Source of the DNA: Cafeteria roenbergensis | Taxonomy: Eukaryota; Sar; Bigyra; Bicosoecida; Cafeteriaceae | DNA: 64,000 nucleotides | NCBI GenBank assembly: GCA_008330645.1 | Contig: VLTN01000002.1 | Coordinates: 682,001 to 746,000, forward strand | Direction: 5' to 3' | Translations under genes and position numbers: made by a program | Notes under the pieces: generated by a model | What the model was told of the DNA's origin: nothing | The model's database searches: none | What the model saw: only the letters and a program-made list of their open reading frames with translations | Shown: in pieces, positions 33,401 through 42,554 of the stretch | Position numbering within the stretch: the first letter of the stretch is position 1 | Layout of the letters: every line of letters starts with the position of its first letter

Positions 33401-34501
33401 GACACCGTGCCCATTGGCCAGGCGATCACGAGCGAGATCGGGTCGGGCCTGCGGGCAGCGGTGCTGCGGCTCGGCAAGCTGATGATCCGCGGACTGGGGT
33501 CCCTCATCATGGCCGGGCTGGAGGACGTGAAGCCGTCGGCCACCGAGCAGCACGCCAAGGAGGTGCTCGCGCCGCAGTGCGCCGATCCCGTGCTGGCCTA
33601 CCTGGACGACAAGGTGCACGCCGTGGCTGGCAACTCGTACCCGCAGCTTCTGCCCAGGCTCGCGGAGGAGGTCGTGGCAGGCGTGTCGGCGCTGGCGATG
33701 CAGCTGCTGCTGCCGGAGGCGCGCCCGCTGCCGCCCAACCTCGCCCCGCACGCAGAGCTGGCTGCCGAGCTGGCGGGGTCGCGATCGAAGCGGTCCTGGC
33801 TCGGCGCCAAGAGCACGGTGTGGCTGAGCCCTGGGCAGGTGATCGTGCTGTCCCACACCGTCATGTCGGTGCTCAAGTACCTGAGCGACGAGGACGACCC
33901 GCTGCCCCGGGCGAGGGCTCTGGCTCTGGCGCAGCCGCTGCCCGCCATTGTTGCGTGGTGGTTCAGCGACGTGGACTTCCTTGCCGCGCGGTCGGCCACC
34001 ATTGTGATGCGCGCCATCGCCGATCGCACGGAGAGCCAGGCCGCATCCATCGGGGATGCCGGCGCCATGGCCACGCCCAAGGTTCCTGAGGCCAAGGGCA
34101 AGGCTGACAGCGCCGCGGCCGCTGCGGCTGCTGCGGCGGCCGCGGCCAAGGGGCGCAGCAAGGGCCCCGCGACGGCTGTGGCGGCGGAGCTGGCGGCGCA
34201 GGAGGAGGCGGAGGCAAGCGTCCGCGCTTGGCTCAGCAGCGAGGGGCTGGGCGACGAGGTGGTCGCGGCCGCCAGCACGCACGGGGCCGGCGACACGGCC
34301 ACACCCGAGCAAGAGGCTATGGCTGCCGTTGACAACTACAGCATCCATGGCATCAACATCTCGGTGCTTCGCGAAATGCTGCGCTACCGCTCCGAGTCGC
34401 AGAGGAGTCGCCCCGCGACGCAGGCGCTCAACGCCCTGCGCAGCTCGCGGGACGCGGCCGTCAAGCACGTCGTCGGTGCAATGAAGCCAAAGAAACAGTG
34501 A
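27476..34501 (+). CDS. Munc13-like protein with a C2 domain between MHD1 and MHD2
   Basis: Predicted vesicle tethering/SNARE-priming protein of 2218 residues. Exon 27476-27559 and exon 27929-34501 join in phase 0 (HHS|GHSGS); an alternative start is the Met at 27944. MHD1-like region at about 1119-1180: LFAPYVRHWITARRRVVEED ... LMHTVAAGLLFQFCRLTIVE. A C2 domain at about 1602-1719 begins RVRVAVLRADHVPWMDAGGT and carries KSDPYACITL and HDWDGDETLPDDFIG, with the Asp residues of a calcium-binding type. MHD2-like region at about 1915-2020: PVLAYLDDKVHAVAGNSYPQ ... LSPGQVIVLSHTVMSVLKYL. The N-terminal 1000 residues are largely disordered, with acidic runs (DEDVDEGDDD, SEEDDDDDGTG). The C2 sits between MHD1 and MHD2, as I recall for fungal Git1/Ync13-type proteins, not after MHD2 as in animal Munc13. 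No C1 domain was seen. Confidence 0.82.
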
Positions 34502-34927
34502 TGCGCGACGGCTTGGTTTTAGGCGGCCTGCGCCCTTGTATCCTGCCTGTGGCCCGCTGAATGGAGCGTTCGCTTGCCCTGCAGCTGCGAGCCCCCGCGC
34601 GCGCCAGCGCCACCGTGCGCAAGCAAGGCATTCGTTTGGCCGCCGAGGCGTAATGCCCGCCGCCATGGCTGCCAGCAGGGCGGCCAAAGCCGCGCGCTGC
34701 CGGGCGGTTGCGACACTCGTGCGAACTCTGCGCGGTGAACTCTGCCGCCAGAAACGCTCCGCTGACTTTCCGGCCGGCTGACGCGCCTCGGCACCCCCTG
34801 CGCGAACGCTGCTCGGCCAGTCCCCCCTTCCTTCTTCCCCTTCCGCTGCCTGGGCGCCAGTGTTTGGCTCGCACAGCAGTCGAGCCAAGCACTTGCGACA
34901 TCGTCCGGCCCTTGCCGCGGCGCCGCG
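34502..34927. other. Intergenic between plus-strand genes
   Basis: Carries the 3' end of the Munc13-like gene and presumably the promoter of the next gene. Nothing else recognised. Confidence 0.5.
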
Positions 34928-36889
34928 ATGGCAGCCGCCAAGCCCATTCGTGTGCCTGAATTCGGCAGCCAGGCCACGGCCCTGAGGCGAGGAGCGTCCG
35001 TCTCCGCGTCGGCCACGTCTGGGGCGTGCGCGGTGTCCGCGACAACTCCGGGGCACCCAATGGCCCGCGGTTCGGGGGTGACTGCCAAGCTGCGGCTCGT
35101 GGGCGAGGCGGACCTGGCGTCTGGAGTCTTCGACTTTGCCCAGTCGCTTCTCGGATCCGACCCTCTCGCCCCGGCTGGGGGTCTGACGAGCACGTCCCTC
35201 GGCGCGGTTGGCGAGGACCTTGGCCGCGGCAGCAAGGTGGGGACCACGCTGACGCTGGCCACGCGGGACTCGACTGCGTCCCTGAAGCTGACGAGTGCGC
35301 ACGTGGTCGGTCAGCCTGCGACGCCTGGCGCAACATTCGCTGTCAAGACTCCCGCCCAGGGCACTGCGCTGGGATCCTGGGGGATCCTTGCGGGCTCGGC
35401 ATCGGCAAAAATCGGTCCAGCCAGCTCGGGAGCGGGCCCCAAGAGCAGTGCGACGCCCGTGTCCAGCTCCCCCTGCCTGCAGGCTGTCTCGGGAACCGTC
35501 AAGCTCACTCGCAGTGCGAAGACACGGGGCGGGTCGACGCGCAAGCGGGCAGGCCTGTCCTCGCCCGCGCCCCGCACCTTGCAGGGGCCGCCGCAGCCCG
35601 GCGGCGACGAGCAGCTGCAGACCCTCGCCGACGCCCTCGGGGCCGACCGCTGGGTGGAGGGCTTCGCCGCAACGATGGGAAGCAGCTCGCTCCCGTCGCT
35701 TTTGCCCGCATGGCAGAGCACCAAGCTGTCCTTCAAGCTCAGCAAGGCTGGCATAGTCCTCTCGCCCGCCGTGCGCGCGGGGGTCGGCCAGGAGGTCCAC
35801 GTTGGCGCCTCGGCGGACCTCAAGCTGCCGTGGGCAGCATCTGGCAGCCGCGCCTCCAGGAAGAAGGCCGCGGAAGCGCCGCCTCGGTCGCTGCACGACA
35901 GCGCCAGGGAGTGGGCAGCCGGCTTCGCCACCCGCCAGGCCGAACTGTCTGCGGTGTCCCTGAACGCCATGTGGATGCGCCGCATCCGCATCCCCTCCGC
36001 GACCCTTCTCGAGCCCGCGCGCCCCTCCCCCGCCGCGCCGTCCTCCACGTCTTCGGCGGCGGGCCCCTCGCCCAAGCCCGGCGGCAGGGGCGGCAAGGCC
36101 AAGCCTCCCGCCTCCAAGGGCGCGCTCGAGACTGCGACCACGCTGTCCCTCACCAGGAGCCAGGCGATGGCCAACGCCACTGTGGCGCTCCTGGCCCCGC
36201 CCTTCGCGGTGGCACTGGGCGCCCAAGTCGTATCCAAGTTCCAGTGGCCGGCCGCGGCCTCCAAGCCCCTCGGCAAGCGGGCCAAGGTGTCGCCGGCGAC
36301 CCCGTCCAAGGCCCCGCCGTCCTCGGAGGCGGACAGCCCGGACCTCATGGACAACCCGATGCTCGCCAAGCTGGGCCGCAAGCCCCCGAGCTCCGCGCGG
36401 AGGCCCGCTCGCAAGCCCGCTGGGGCCGACGCAGCGGCCGGCGACGAGCCGGATGACTCGCCGTCGTGGGCCTGGCCCGGCCTCTCCGCGCCCGTGCTGG
36501 CAGGGTGGGCGTCGGCGCGCTGCGACATCGCCCGCGGCCACAGCCTCAGCGCCGCCGTGGCCCTGCCCGCCGCTGCGCTGTCTCTCGTCTACCGCGGCGA
36601 GTGGAAGGGCGCGGTGCGCCCTCACCCCTCCCGGCCGCTGCGGGTGTCCGCGCGGCCGCTGGCCCGCCCGGGCGTCGAGTTCGGCCTCTCTCCCGCCGCC
36701 AGCGCTGTGAAGATGGTCGCGGCTGCGGCGGGCACGCGAGACGCGGTGCTTCCGGTGTCCGAAGCGTCGCTTGGCGTCTCTCAGTCGCCGTTTCGATTCG
36801 TCCTCACCGCTGGAACGGCGGTGTCGCTCAAGCGGCTTGAGCTCCAGCGCTTTCTCGTGGCGGCAGGCTTCGACAGCACCGCCAGATGA
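34928..36889 (+). CDS. Unrecognised 653-residue protein
   Basis: A single open exon with a good ATG context (gccgcgATGg) and codon use like its neighbours. I do not recognise the family. Much of it is Ala/Ser/Gly/Lys-rich, with short segments of alternating polar and hydrophobic residues and repeated 'KL' strands: TAKLRLVGEADLASGVFDF, KVGTTLTLATRDSTASLKL, STKLSFKLSKAGIVLSPAV, LSAAVALPAAALSLVYRGEW and FRFVLTAGTAVSLKRLELQR. That pattern would suit a beta-barrel or beta-sandwich, and the absence of a signal peptide would fit an organelle outer-membrane or cytosolic protein. This is only a pattern impression. Two lysine-rich linkers (about 385-400 and 430-450) separate the strand-rich blocks. Confidence 0.65.
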   Translation: MAAAKPIRVPEFGSQATALRRGASVSASATSGACAVSATTPGHPMARGSGVTAKLRLVGEADLASGVFDFAQSLLGSDPLAPAGGLTSTSLGAVGEDLGRGSKVGTTLTLATRDSTASLKLTSAHVVGQPATPGATFAVKTPAQGTALGSWGILAGSASAKIGPASSGAGPKSSATPVSSSPCLQAVSGTVKLTRSAKTRGGSTRKRAGLSSPAPRTLQGPPQPGGDEQLQTLADALGADRWVEGFAATMGSSSLPSLLPAWQSTKLSFKLSKAGIVLSPAVRAGVGQEVHVGASADLKLPWAASGSRASRKKAAEAPPRSLHDSAREWAAGFATRQAELSAVSLNAMWMRRIRIPSATLLEPARPSPAAPSSTSSAAGPSPKPGGRGGKAKPPASKGALETATTLSLTRSQAMANATVALLAPPFAVALGAQVVSKFQWPAAASKPLGKRAKVSPATPSKAPPSSEADSPDLMDNPMLAKLGRKPPSSARRPARKPAGADAAAGDEPDDSPSWAWPGLSAPVLAGWASARCDIARGHSLSAAVALPAAALSLVYRGEWKGAVRPHPSRPLRVSARPLARPGVEFGLSPAASAVKMVAAAAGTRDAVLPVSEASLGVSQSPFRFVLTAGTAVSLKRLELQRFLVAAGFDSTAR

Positions 36890-37176
36890 GGGCGCCAGCT
36901 CGGCAGAGCTCCCCGCTCCCCGGGTTCGCGATTGGCTTCCGGGGGAGGGTGCCGCCCTTGCGTGGGGCGGCTGCTCAGCCTCGCGTGTGTGTGTGCTTGC
37001 AGGCCGTGACGTTGGCGAGGATGGTTGCCGCGCCGACTCGCAAGCCCGCCGCTTCGTGTGCTCGCACAGACCTCAGCCCCGCCAGCCACGGGACGGAGGG
37101 AGGCTGGGGGAGGGGTTCCGTGGCGCCGCACACACTGCCGCGGCGACACGCAGGCTGCAGCAGCGGCAGGGCACTG
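36890..37176. other. Convergent intergenic
   Basis: Short gap between the 653-residue gene (plus) and the unknown repeat-protein gene (minus). A small GT run (about 36985-36996) is present; nothing else seen. Confidence 0.5.
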
Positions 37177-37899
37177 CTACTCCTCCGGAAGGGTCGCGTC
37201 CACGGCGCGCTGCTCAAGCATACCGGGGGGCGGCGCGTCCACGGCGCGCTGCTCAAGCATACCGGGGGGCGGCGCGTCCACGGCGCGCTGCTCAAGCCTG
37301 CCCGTCGGCGCGGCGCGCGGCCCGTGGACCACCGCCCGTGCGTGGTGCGCCACCTGGCGCCCGCCCCCGCTCGCAAGCCCGACAACACGCATGCTGAGGC
37401 CTGAGGGAAGGGCAGGCACAACGACTGCGGCGCTGTATTCCCTTCCGTGCCGCTGCGTCTCGTCTGATTCGCAAGTCACCACGAGCTCCTCCCCGCGGAC
37501 CGCCACCGCGGAAACATTGCACTGCTCGCCGCCCACAATCACGATGGACCGGGTGCTGAAGTCCACGCCGTCCTTCAGGTCGCCATCGAGCAGAGGATCC
37601 GACCGGTCGCGGTAGCCCTCGACTGCCATGCGGCCACTGGCGTAGATTGGCTCCCGAGTGGACACGCAGGCCTTGGCTGCCGCGAGGTCCTCCCGCGAGC
37701 GGACCACGAAGCGCGATTCGCAGCCGTCGAACAAGCGGCCGCGGTGAAGGCTCTCCACGGCAACTGCGGCAAGCCACAGCAAACACCAAAGAAATTCCTG
37801 CGTGACCCACGCGTTGCTGTCGCAGCCGGCCCACGCCGCCGCGACATGCGCTCGGCACCACCTCAGTCACTCACACTCGGGCACAATGGCGGCAGCCAT
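37177..37899 (-). CDS. Unrecognised protein ending in 13-residue tandem repeats
   Basis: Proposed exons 37899-37875 and 37763-37177 give 203 residues. The donor is GTGAGTGAC, the acceptor TTGCCGCAG, and the phase is consistent (T|TT). The long reading frame has no in-frame ATG of its own, which is why I add the tiny first exon encoding MAAAIVPE; this makes the model tentative. The body (FAVESLHRGRLFDGCESRFV ... VIVGGEQCNVSAVAVRGEEL ... HGREYSAAVVVPAL) is a compact mixed sequence of no family I know. The C-terminus is two copies of LEQRAVDAPPPGM plus one diverged copy, encoded by a 39-base tandem repeat. The start lies only 110 bases from the divergent 142-residue membrane-protein gene. Confidence 0.45.
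37197..37300 (-). repeat. 39-base tandem repeat, about 2.7 copies
   Basis: Near-identical 39-base units (core cacggcgcgctgctcaagca) in the last part of the minus-strand unknown gene. They are read as LEQRAVDAPPPGM. Period 39 keeps the frame. Confidence 0.93.
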
Positions 37900-38009
37900 T
37901 CCGGCCAGGGCGGCCAAGGCGTGAGACACTTGCACGTGCGGGCGAGCCGCAGCGCCGCGGCACCGGATGACGTATCGACAGAGCTGCCGCCGGCTGGGCA
38001 CTCGAGCCC

Positions 38010-38619
38010 ATGCGCGCAGCGGTGACCGTGGCCTCGCGGGCCCGCGGGCCCCTTCGGCTGGCTGCTGTCTGCGCCCCGGGTGCGCGCTTGCCGGCGGCAT
38101 CGCGCATGGCTGGGAGCCTCGCCCGTGCCGAGGCCGTGGCGCAAGCGGACGCTCCCGAGAAGTCCACGAAGCCTCGGTTCGACGCCAACTCCATCCCGGG
38201 CGGCCACCTCCCGCCCCTGGAGCCCACCAAAGCCGAGATCTACAACGTTGTGTTTGAGTACGGAGTCTTGATCGGCAACTTCCTCATGATCGCCTTCATC
38301 GCGACCTGGTACATGAAAAAGGTGGCCTGGACCAAGGACCCAGGTGAGCCCTCACCGTGCTTGAGCGCGCGAGCTGCCCGGCGCGTCAACGAGGGCAACC
38401 GGGGCACGCGCTTTCTGGCAGCCTTCCTGTCAGGGACGAAGAGCTGGGGCCCTTCCGCGCTGTGCCTGGTGTGTTGCAAAGCCCGCTCGCTTCCACGGCG
38501 TCGCCCGCCCCCGCCCCACCGCAGAGGACCTGTCGCGCTCGACCCGCCCGCTGGTCACGCGCGCCAGCTCTGACCCGGCGTTCGACCCCATCTTGCCCGG
38601 AACGGGCGAGCGCGGCTGA
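38010..38619 (+). CDS. Small single-pass membrane protein, possibly mitochondrial
   Basis: Exons 38010-38343 and 38525-38619; GTGAGC donor, CCGCAG acceptor, phase agrees (G|AG). 142 residues. The first 33 residues (MRAAVTVASRARGPLRLAAV ... RLPAASR) are Arg/Ala/Ser-rich without acidic residues, like a mitochondrial presequence; a second Met at 38107 would omit it. Then TKAEIYNVVFEYGVLIGNFL continues into a membrane helix (about 83-100, FEYGVLIGNFLMIAFIATWY) followed by KKVAWTKDP, a positive-inside flank. The tail (DPAFDPILPGTGERG) is short and polar. Size and layout resemble small supernumerary subunits of inner-membrane complexes, but no family was recognised. Confidence 0.65.
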
Positions 38620-38954
38620 GCGCCTCTGCGCAGCTTGACCGAGGGTCGCGTCGCGCAGCGGCGAGCGCCCTCGGTGCGATTGCGCTGCGTGCGTTGCGTG
38701 GTTCTGTTTTCTTGCGTGAGAGCCTCTGGCACAACGGAACTGGTTTTTGTGGCAGCTGCCCGTCCTTCTCTCGCACGCCCTGGCCGGTCCAAGCAGCGTG
38801 CCGGCCTCCGCACCTGGCCTGCTCAACTGCCGGCAGCCGCAGCACCTGTCAGCGACGAAACCCACAAACGGGCGCCCTGCTCGCCAGGCGCCAACGCGGG
38901 GCGCTTGCCGCGGCTCACACCCGCGGGCTGGCCCTGGTTCCCGTCTGCGCACGC
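38620..38954. other. Convergent intergenic
   Basis: Between the small membrane-protein gene (plus) and NTAN1 (minus). No gene, repeat or RNA recognised. Confidence 0.5.
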
Positions 38955-40175
38955 TCAGGAGTCGAACTCGAGGCGACCGCCCGCTGCTTGGCGCGGCCGA
39001 AGCACCCTCGGCCCGGCTGGCAGGCGTCCGAACGCAGCCACGGCCGACGCGTCGCCCCCTGCCGCAAACGCCAGCGCCAACCGAAACGCCGGGCAGAAGG
39101 ACGGCGGCTCGTGCTCCGGCGACGTCGACATCCGGAGCAACGCAGCGTCGCTCAGAGCGCGGCACGCTTCCGCCGTCGGAAACCCGTCGCCGGGCCGCGG
39201 CACCGCAGGCAGCACAACGAGCGACCATGCGGGCCCGGCGTCCCTGTCACCGGCGGCCACCCTGGTGATGGGAAGCAGCGCTGAGCTGTCGGCAGACGCG
39301 GCGACGCCGCAGGAGGCAGCGTCGTACAGCGAAGCGTCGCTGAGCGGCGGGCAGAGGGATCTGCACATGCGGGCAGGCGACAGCGGCGACACGGCGGGCG
39401 CGCCGGACACGCAACGAAACGCCTCCACCTCGCCCATGCTTGGCCCGGGACCGCCCTCCCCAGCGCCGGCGGCGTCCCCGCGCAGGGTCGCAGTCGCGGC
39501 CTCGCCCTTGCAGGCAGCGGCACCGCCGGCGCCGCCCGCGGCCGCTGCAGCAGCAGCTCCCTCGCTGGCGCGGGCAGGGACCGCCACGCGGATGGCCGCT
39601 GCGGTGCAGAGCGGGAATCCCGGCGCCGTGCCCCAGCCGCCGGCAGTCGCCGCAGACGGCGCAGCCGAGCGTGTGGCCGCGCCGAGCACGCACACACCCC
39701 TGAGCGCGACGGAGAATCCTGGCGCGGCGTGGAGTGCCGCGAGGGCCCCTGCGACGTTCGCAACCGAGTCCGCCCCGTCGGAGTGGGAGCCGAGCAGCCA
39801 AGCGTCGACTGGCGTCTCTGCGGCGCGGGCGGGCCCGGAGCGGCAGGCCGCCATGTCGGCAAGCACGTGGCGCAGGGCCTCCGCCGTCTGCTCTGAATCC
39901 ACGTGTGCGCACCCGACGGCGTGGGGCGTTGCAAGGAGCACGATCAAGCACGTGGTAGCGTCCGCGGTGCCCAGCAGCGCGGGCAGGGGGCTGCTGGATC
40001 GTCGGGGAAGCACGCCATACTCGCCCTGCAGCACCCAGAGCACGGACTCGTCCATCTTCGTCGCGTCTGCCTCCCGGTCTCGGGCAACAAGCGCCGCGCC
40101 AGCGGCGCAAGGGCCATGCGCCTTGTGCAACCACTCCACGGACGGGCCTCCTTCCGGCGCGCCGACGATGGGCAT
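38955..40175 (-). CDS. NTAN1: Protein N-terminal asparagine amidohydrolase
   Basis: Enzyme of the Arg/N-degron pathway that deamidates N-terminal Asn of target proteins to Asp. Single exon, 406 residues. The start [20 protein letters not shown] aligns with the vertebrate N-terminus (MPLLVEGRRVRLP...), which is why I choose it over an upstream Met at 40445. Then [11 protein letters not shown], and [20 protein letters not shown] with the expected catalytic Cys at about residue 76 (vertebrate DDATTCHIVVL); [12 protein letters not shown] matches the 'VHLVGGFSDD' segment. Near the C-terminus [20 protein letters not shown] matches 'LSTSPLAEPPHFVEHIR'. An Ala/Gly-rich insertion (about 275-325) makes it longer than the animal enzyme. 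It is divergent from GPN1, with 235 bases between starts. Confidence 0.88.
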   Translation of the reverse strand: MPIVGAPEGGPSVEWLHKAHGPCAAGAALVARDREADATKMDESVLWVLQGEYGVLPRRSSSPLPALLGTADATTCLIVLLATPHAVGCAHVDSEQTAEALRHVLADMAACRSGPARAAETPVDAWLLGSHSDGADSVANVAGALAALHAAPGFSVALRGVCVLGAATRSAAPSAATAGGWGTAPGFPLCTAAAIRVAVPARASEGAAAAAAAGGAGGAAACKGEAATATLRGDAAGAGEGGPGPSMGEVEAFRCVSGAPAVSPLSPARMCRSLCPPLSDASLYDAASCGVAASADSSALLPITRVAAGDRDAGPAWSLVVLPAVPRPGDGFPTAEACRALSDAALLRMSTSPEHEPPSFCPAFRLALAFAAGGDASAVAAFGRLPAGPRVLRPRQAAGGRLEFDS

Positions 40176-40410
40176 GAGGCTCGCGGTTCGCAGAGGCCCT
40201 GCGACAGAACGCCGCTCCGCAGCGCGGTGCGCGCAGCGGCTCCGCGTGCGGGCCGGCGCCGGCCGATTGGACTCGGGCGGCCTGTTTGCGACGGCGTCCC
40301 CAAACAGGACTTCCGCTGCGAGCGGCTCTGCTGCTCCCGGGCGAAGCGAGCGCGTGGCGGCATCACTCTTGCAGGCTGCGGTTCGGACGAGCGGCTCGCA
40401 ATTGAAAGCA

Positions 40411-42072
40411 ATGGCTCGCTCTGGGGCGTCTCGCGGCCCGGGCATCCCGATTGCTGTGCCGCACGCTGTTGCGGGGCGTCGCGGGGCCGGGGAGGACTAT
40501 GTTCCCGGCCAGCCCGCGCTTGCTCCGCAAGAGGACGAGGCCGAGGCCGCCGAGATGATTGAGGGCGCACTTGTGCGGGTGTCCGCGCGCATGGGCATGG
40601 TCCAGCCGGCGGCGGGCCCCACCGGGGGCGACGACGATGGCGAAGACGAACCAGCGGAGGCCTCGGGGGCAGGCGCGGACGCCACGGCCGAGGCCGTGGG
40701 CCGGGAGGCCGCTGCGGCCGCCGCTGACGCTGCAGCGGCGTCAGCGGCGTCTGCTGCGGCCGTGCCGCTGCGGCCGCTGAGCGCGCCCCCCGTAGCGTGC
40801 CTTGTGATTGGCATGGCCGGGAGCGGCAAGACGACGCTGATGCGCGCCCTCTCGGACCGCATGGGGGTTCTCGGCCAGGTCCCGTACATCATCAACGCCG
40901 ACCCCGCCGTGGCGCACGTGCCCTACGTGGCCAACATCGACATCCGCGACGCCGTGAACTACAAGGAGGTGATGAAGCAGTACGGCCTGGGGCCGAACGG
41001 GGCCATCCTCACAGCCCTCAACCTCTTCGCCACAAAGTTCGACCAGGTCCTGGAGCTCTGCAAGCGCCGGGCGGACGAGGTGTCGCACGTCCTGGTGGAC
41101 ACCCCGGGCCAGATTGAAGCCTTCACCTGGAGCGCATCGGGCCAGATCATCACCGAGTCCGTCGCCTCGGAGATGCCCACCTGCGTCCTCTTCGTCCTCG
41201 ACGTGCCCCGCTCCCGCTCGCCCACAACCTTCATGAGCAACATGCTGTACGCCTGCTCCATCCTCTACAAGACCCGCCTTCCCATCGTGGTGGTGCTGAA
41301 CAAGACGGACGTGGCCAAGGCCGACGACCTGGTCGGCTGGATGCGCGACTTCGAGCTGTTCCAGAAGGCGCTGGACGACGACAGGGACGCCACCTACGCG
41401 TCCACGCTCACGCGCTCCATGTCCCTCGCGCTCGACGAGTTCTACGCCGGGCTCGAGGTCGTGCCCGTGTCCGCGGCCACCGGCGACGGTCTCGACGCGC
41501 TCGTGGGCGCCATCACCCGCGCCGCAACGGAGTTTGAGGAGGGCTACGCCCTCGAGGCCAAGGCCTCCCTCGCGGCCAGGCAGGAGCAGGCGGAGAAGGA
41601 CCGCGCCGCGAGCCTCGCCCGTCTGCAGGCCGACGTGGAGGGCAGGCCAGCGCCCGAGCCGGCCTCGGGCGAGGCGGCGCCCATCGGCCTGAGCGACGCT
41701 GCCGGGTCCGGCCTGCGGACCAGCATGGGGCGGGAGGTGGTGGACGCTCTGGAGTCGGTGCGCGAGGAGGGGGGCGCGGCAGCCAGGACGCGGGGGGAGC
41801 TGATGCGGGAAGCGCCGGCGCTCGGCGTGTTTGCCAACGGGAGGCGCATGCCCGGCTGGGAGCCCTCCGACGACGAGGTGGCGGCGGCGCAGTCTGCGGA
41901 GGCAGTTGCGGCGATGGGGGCTGCCGAGGAGGAGGAGGACGAGGAGGTCGAGGAGGGCGAGGAGGAGGCCTTGCAGGCGGTGCGGGAGATGGCACGAGCA
42001 ATGCGGGACAAGGCGGCGGCCGACAAGGCGGCGGCCGACAAGGCGGCGGCCGACAAGGCGGCTGAGGCGTGA
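40411..42072 (+). CDS. GPN1: GPN-loop GTPase 1
   Basis: GTPase needed for assembly and nuclear import of RNA polymerase II, acting with GPN2/GPN3. 553 residues from the Met at 40411; a Met at 40555 is an alternative. Motifs: P-loop GMAGSGKTT (about 135), [20 protein letters not shown], the diagnostic GPN loop in [11 protein letters not shown] (about 193), [48 protein letters not shown] (about 296), and [16 protein letters not shown]. All are colinear with human GPN1. The first 120 residues are an Asp/Glu/Ala-rich extension not seen in animals. The C-terminus carries an acidic stretch ([15 protein letters not shown]) typical of GPN1 and ends in an AADK repeat. The same frame stays open upstream over antisense NTAN1, but I see no homology there. 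Confidence 0.93.
   Translation: MARSGASRGPGIPIAVPHAVAGRRGAGEDYVPGQPALAPQEDEAEAAEMIEGALVRVSARMGMVQPAAGPTGGDDDGEDEPAEASGAGADATAEAVGREAAAAAADAAAASAASAAAVPLRPLSAPPVACLVIGMAGSGKTTLMRALSDRMGVLGQVPYIINADPAVAHVPYVANIDIRDAVNYKEVMKQYGLGPNGAILTALNLFATKFDQVLELCKRRADEVSHVLVDTPGQIEAFTWSASGQIITESVASEMPTCVLFVLDVPRSRSPTTFMSNMLYACSILYKTRLPIVVVLNKTDVAKADDLVGWMRDFELFQKALDDDRDATYASTLTRSMSLALDEFYAGLEVVPVSAATGDGLDALVGAITRAATEFEEGYALEAKASLAARQEQAEKDRAASLARLQADVEGRPAPEPASGEAAPIGLSDAAGSGLRTSMGREVVDALESVREEGGAAARTRGELMREAPALGVFANGRRMPGWEPSDDEVAAAQSAEAVAAMGAAEEEEDEEVEEGEEEALQAVREMARAMRDKAAADKAAADKAAADKAAEA
42007..42065 (+). repeat. 15-base tandem repeat encoding (DKAAA)n
   Basis: Four copies of gacaaggcggcggcc at the very end of GPN1, giving a [21 protein letters not shown] tail pattern; period 15 keeps the frame. 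Confidence 0.93.
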
Positions 42073-42554
42073 GAGCGCGGCCGACGAGGCGGCTGAGGCC
42101 GCTGGCACGCATTGTGACGTTGGGGGGTCTGCCCCGTGTGAGAGGCTGCGTGTCGGGCGGATCGCCCGACCGACCAATGTCTCTCAGCCAGCGGGCCGAA
42201 CGATGCGCGCGCGCGTGCGAGCCTGTGGTGTGTGCGAGTGCGAGTGCGTGTGCGTTTGTCTGTGTGCGTGTGCGCGAGAGACAGCTCGTGCGTTCGCCTT
42301 CTCGAGCTCGCCCTGGCAATCGCCTCACAGACGCACACCGCGTCCCGCAGCGCGCCCGGCCACGGCGCAGCGGCGTGCCCTCCGACGCTTCGCGCGCAAT
42401 CGCCCCTGCTGGCGAGGGAGGCAGCCGCCGACCGCTCGCCGCCCGCCGCCCGCCGCCCGCCGCCCGCCGCCCGCCCGCCGCCCGCCGCCCGCCGCCCGCC
42501 GCGCACGAGCAAGCCCCCAGGGAACCAGGTGGCCCCGGCCGCAGGAGGACCAGC
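42073..42554. other. Convergent intergenic with simple repeats
   Basis: Between GPN1 (plus) and the Coa1-like gene (minus). It holds a GT/GC-rich alternating stretch (about 42205-42285) and a (cgcccgc)n run. No gene or RNA recognised. Confidence 0.5.
42437..42502 (+). repeat. Seven-base (cgcccgc)n satellite-like run
   Basis: About nine copies of a C-rich heptamer-like unit with one irregular step. It lies downstream of the Coa1-like stop and outside both coding regions; on the minus strand it is a strong G-run array. Confidence 0.9.

Noticed and set aside
30772-34089. An 1105-codon plus-strand frame inside the Munc13-like gene
   Set aside because: Shifted frame of a GC-rich gene; Arg/Gly/Ala low complexity only.
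31685-36625. A 1646-codon minus-strand open frame
   Set aside because: Arg/Gly/His-rich antisense shadow across the Munc13-like gene and its neighbour; it has no domain motifs, while the plus strand carries C2, MHD1 and MHD2 signatures.
40445-40445. Upstream ATG for NTAN1
   Set aside because: It would add about 90 unrelated residues; the Met at 40175 matches the start of animal NTAN1.
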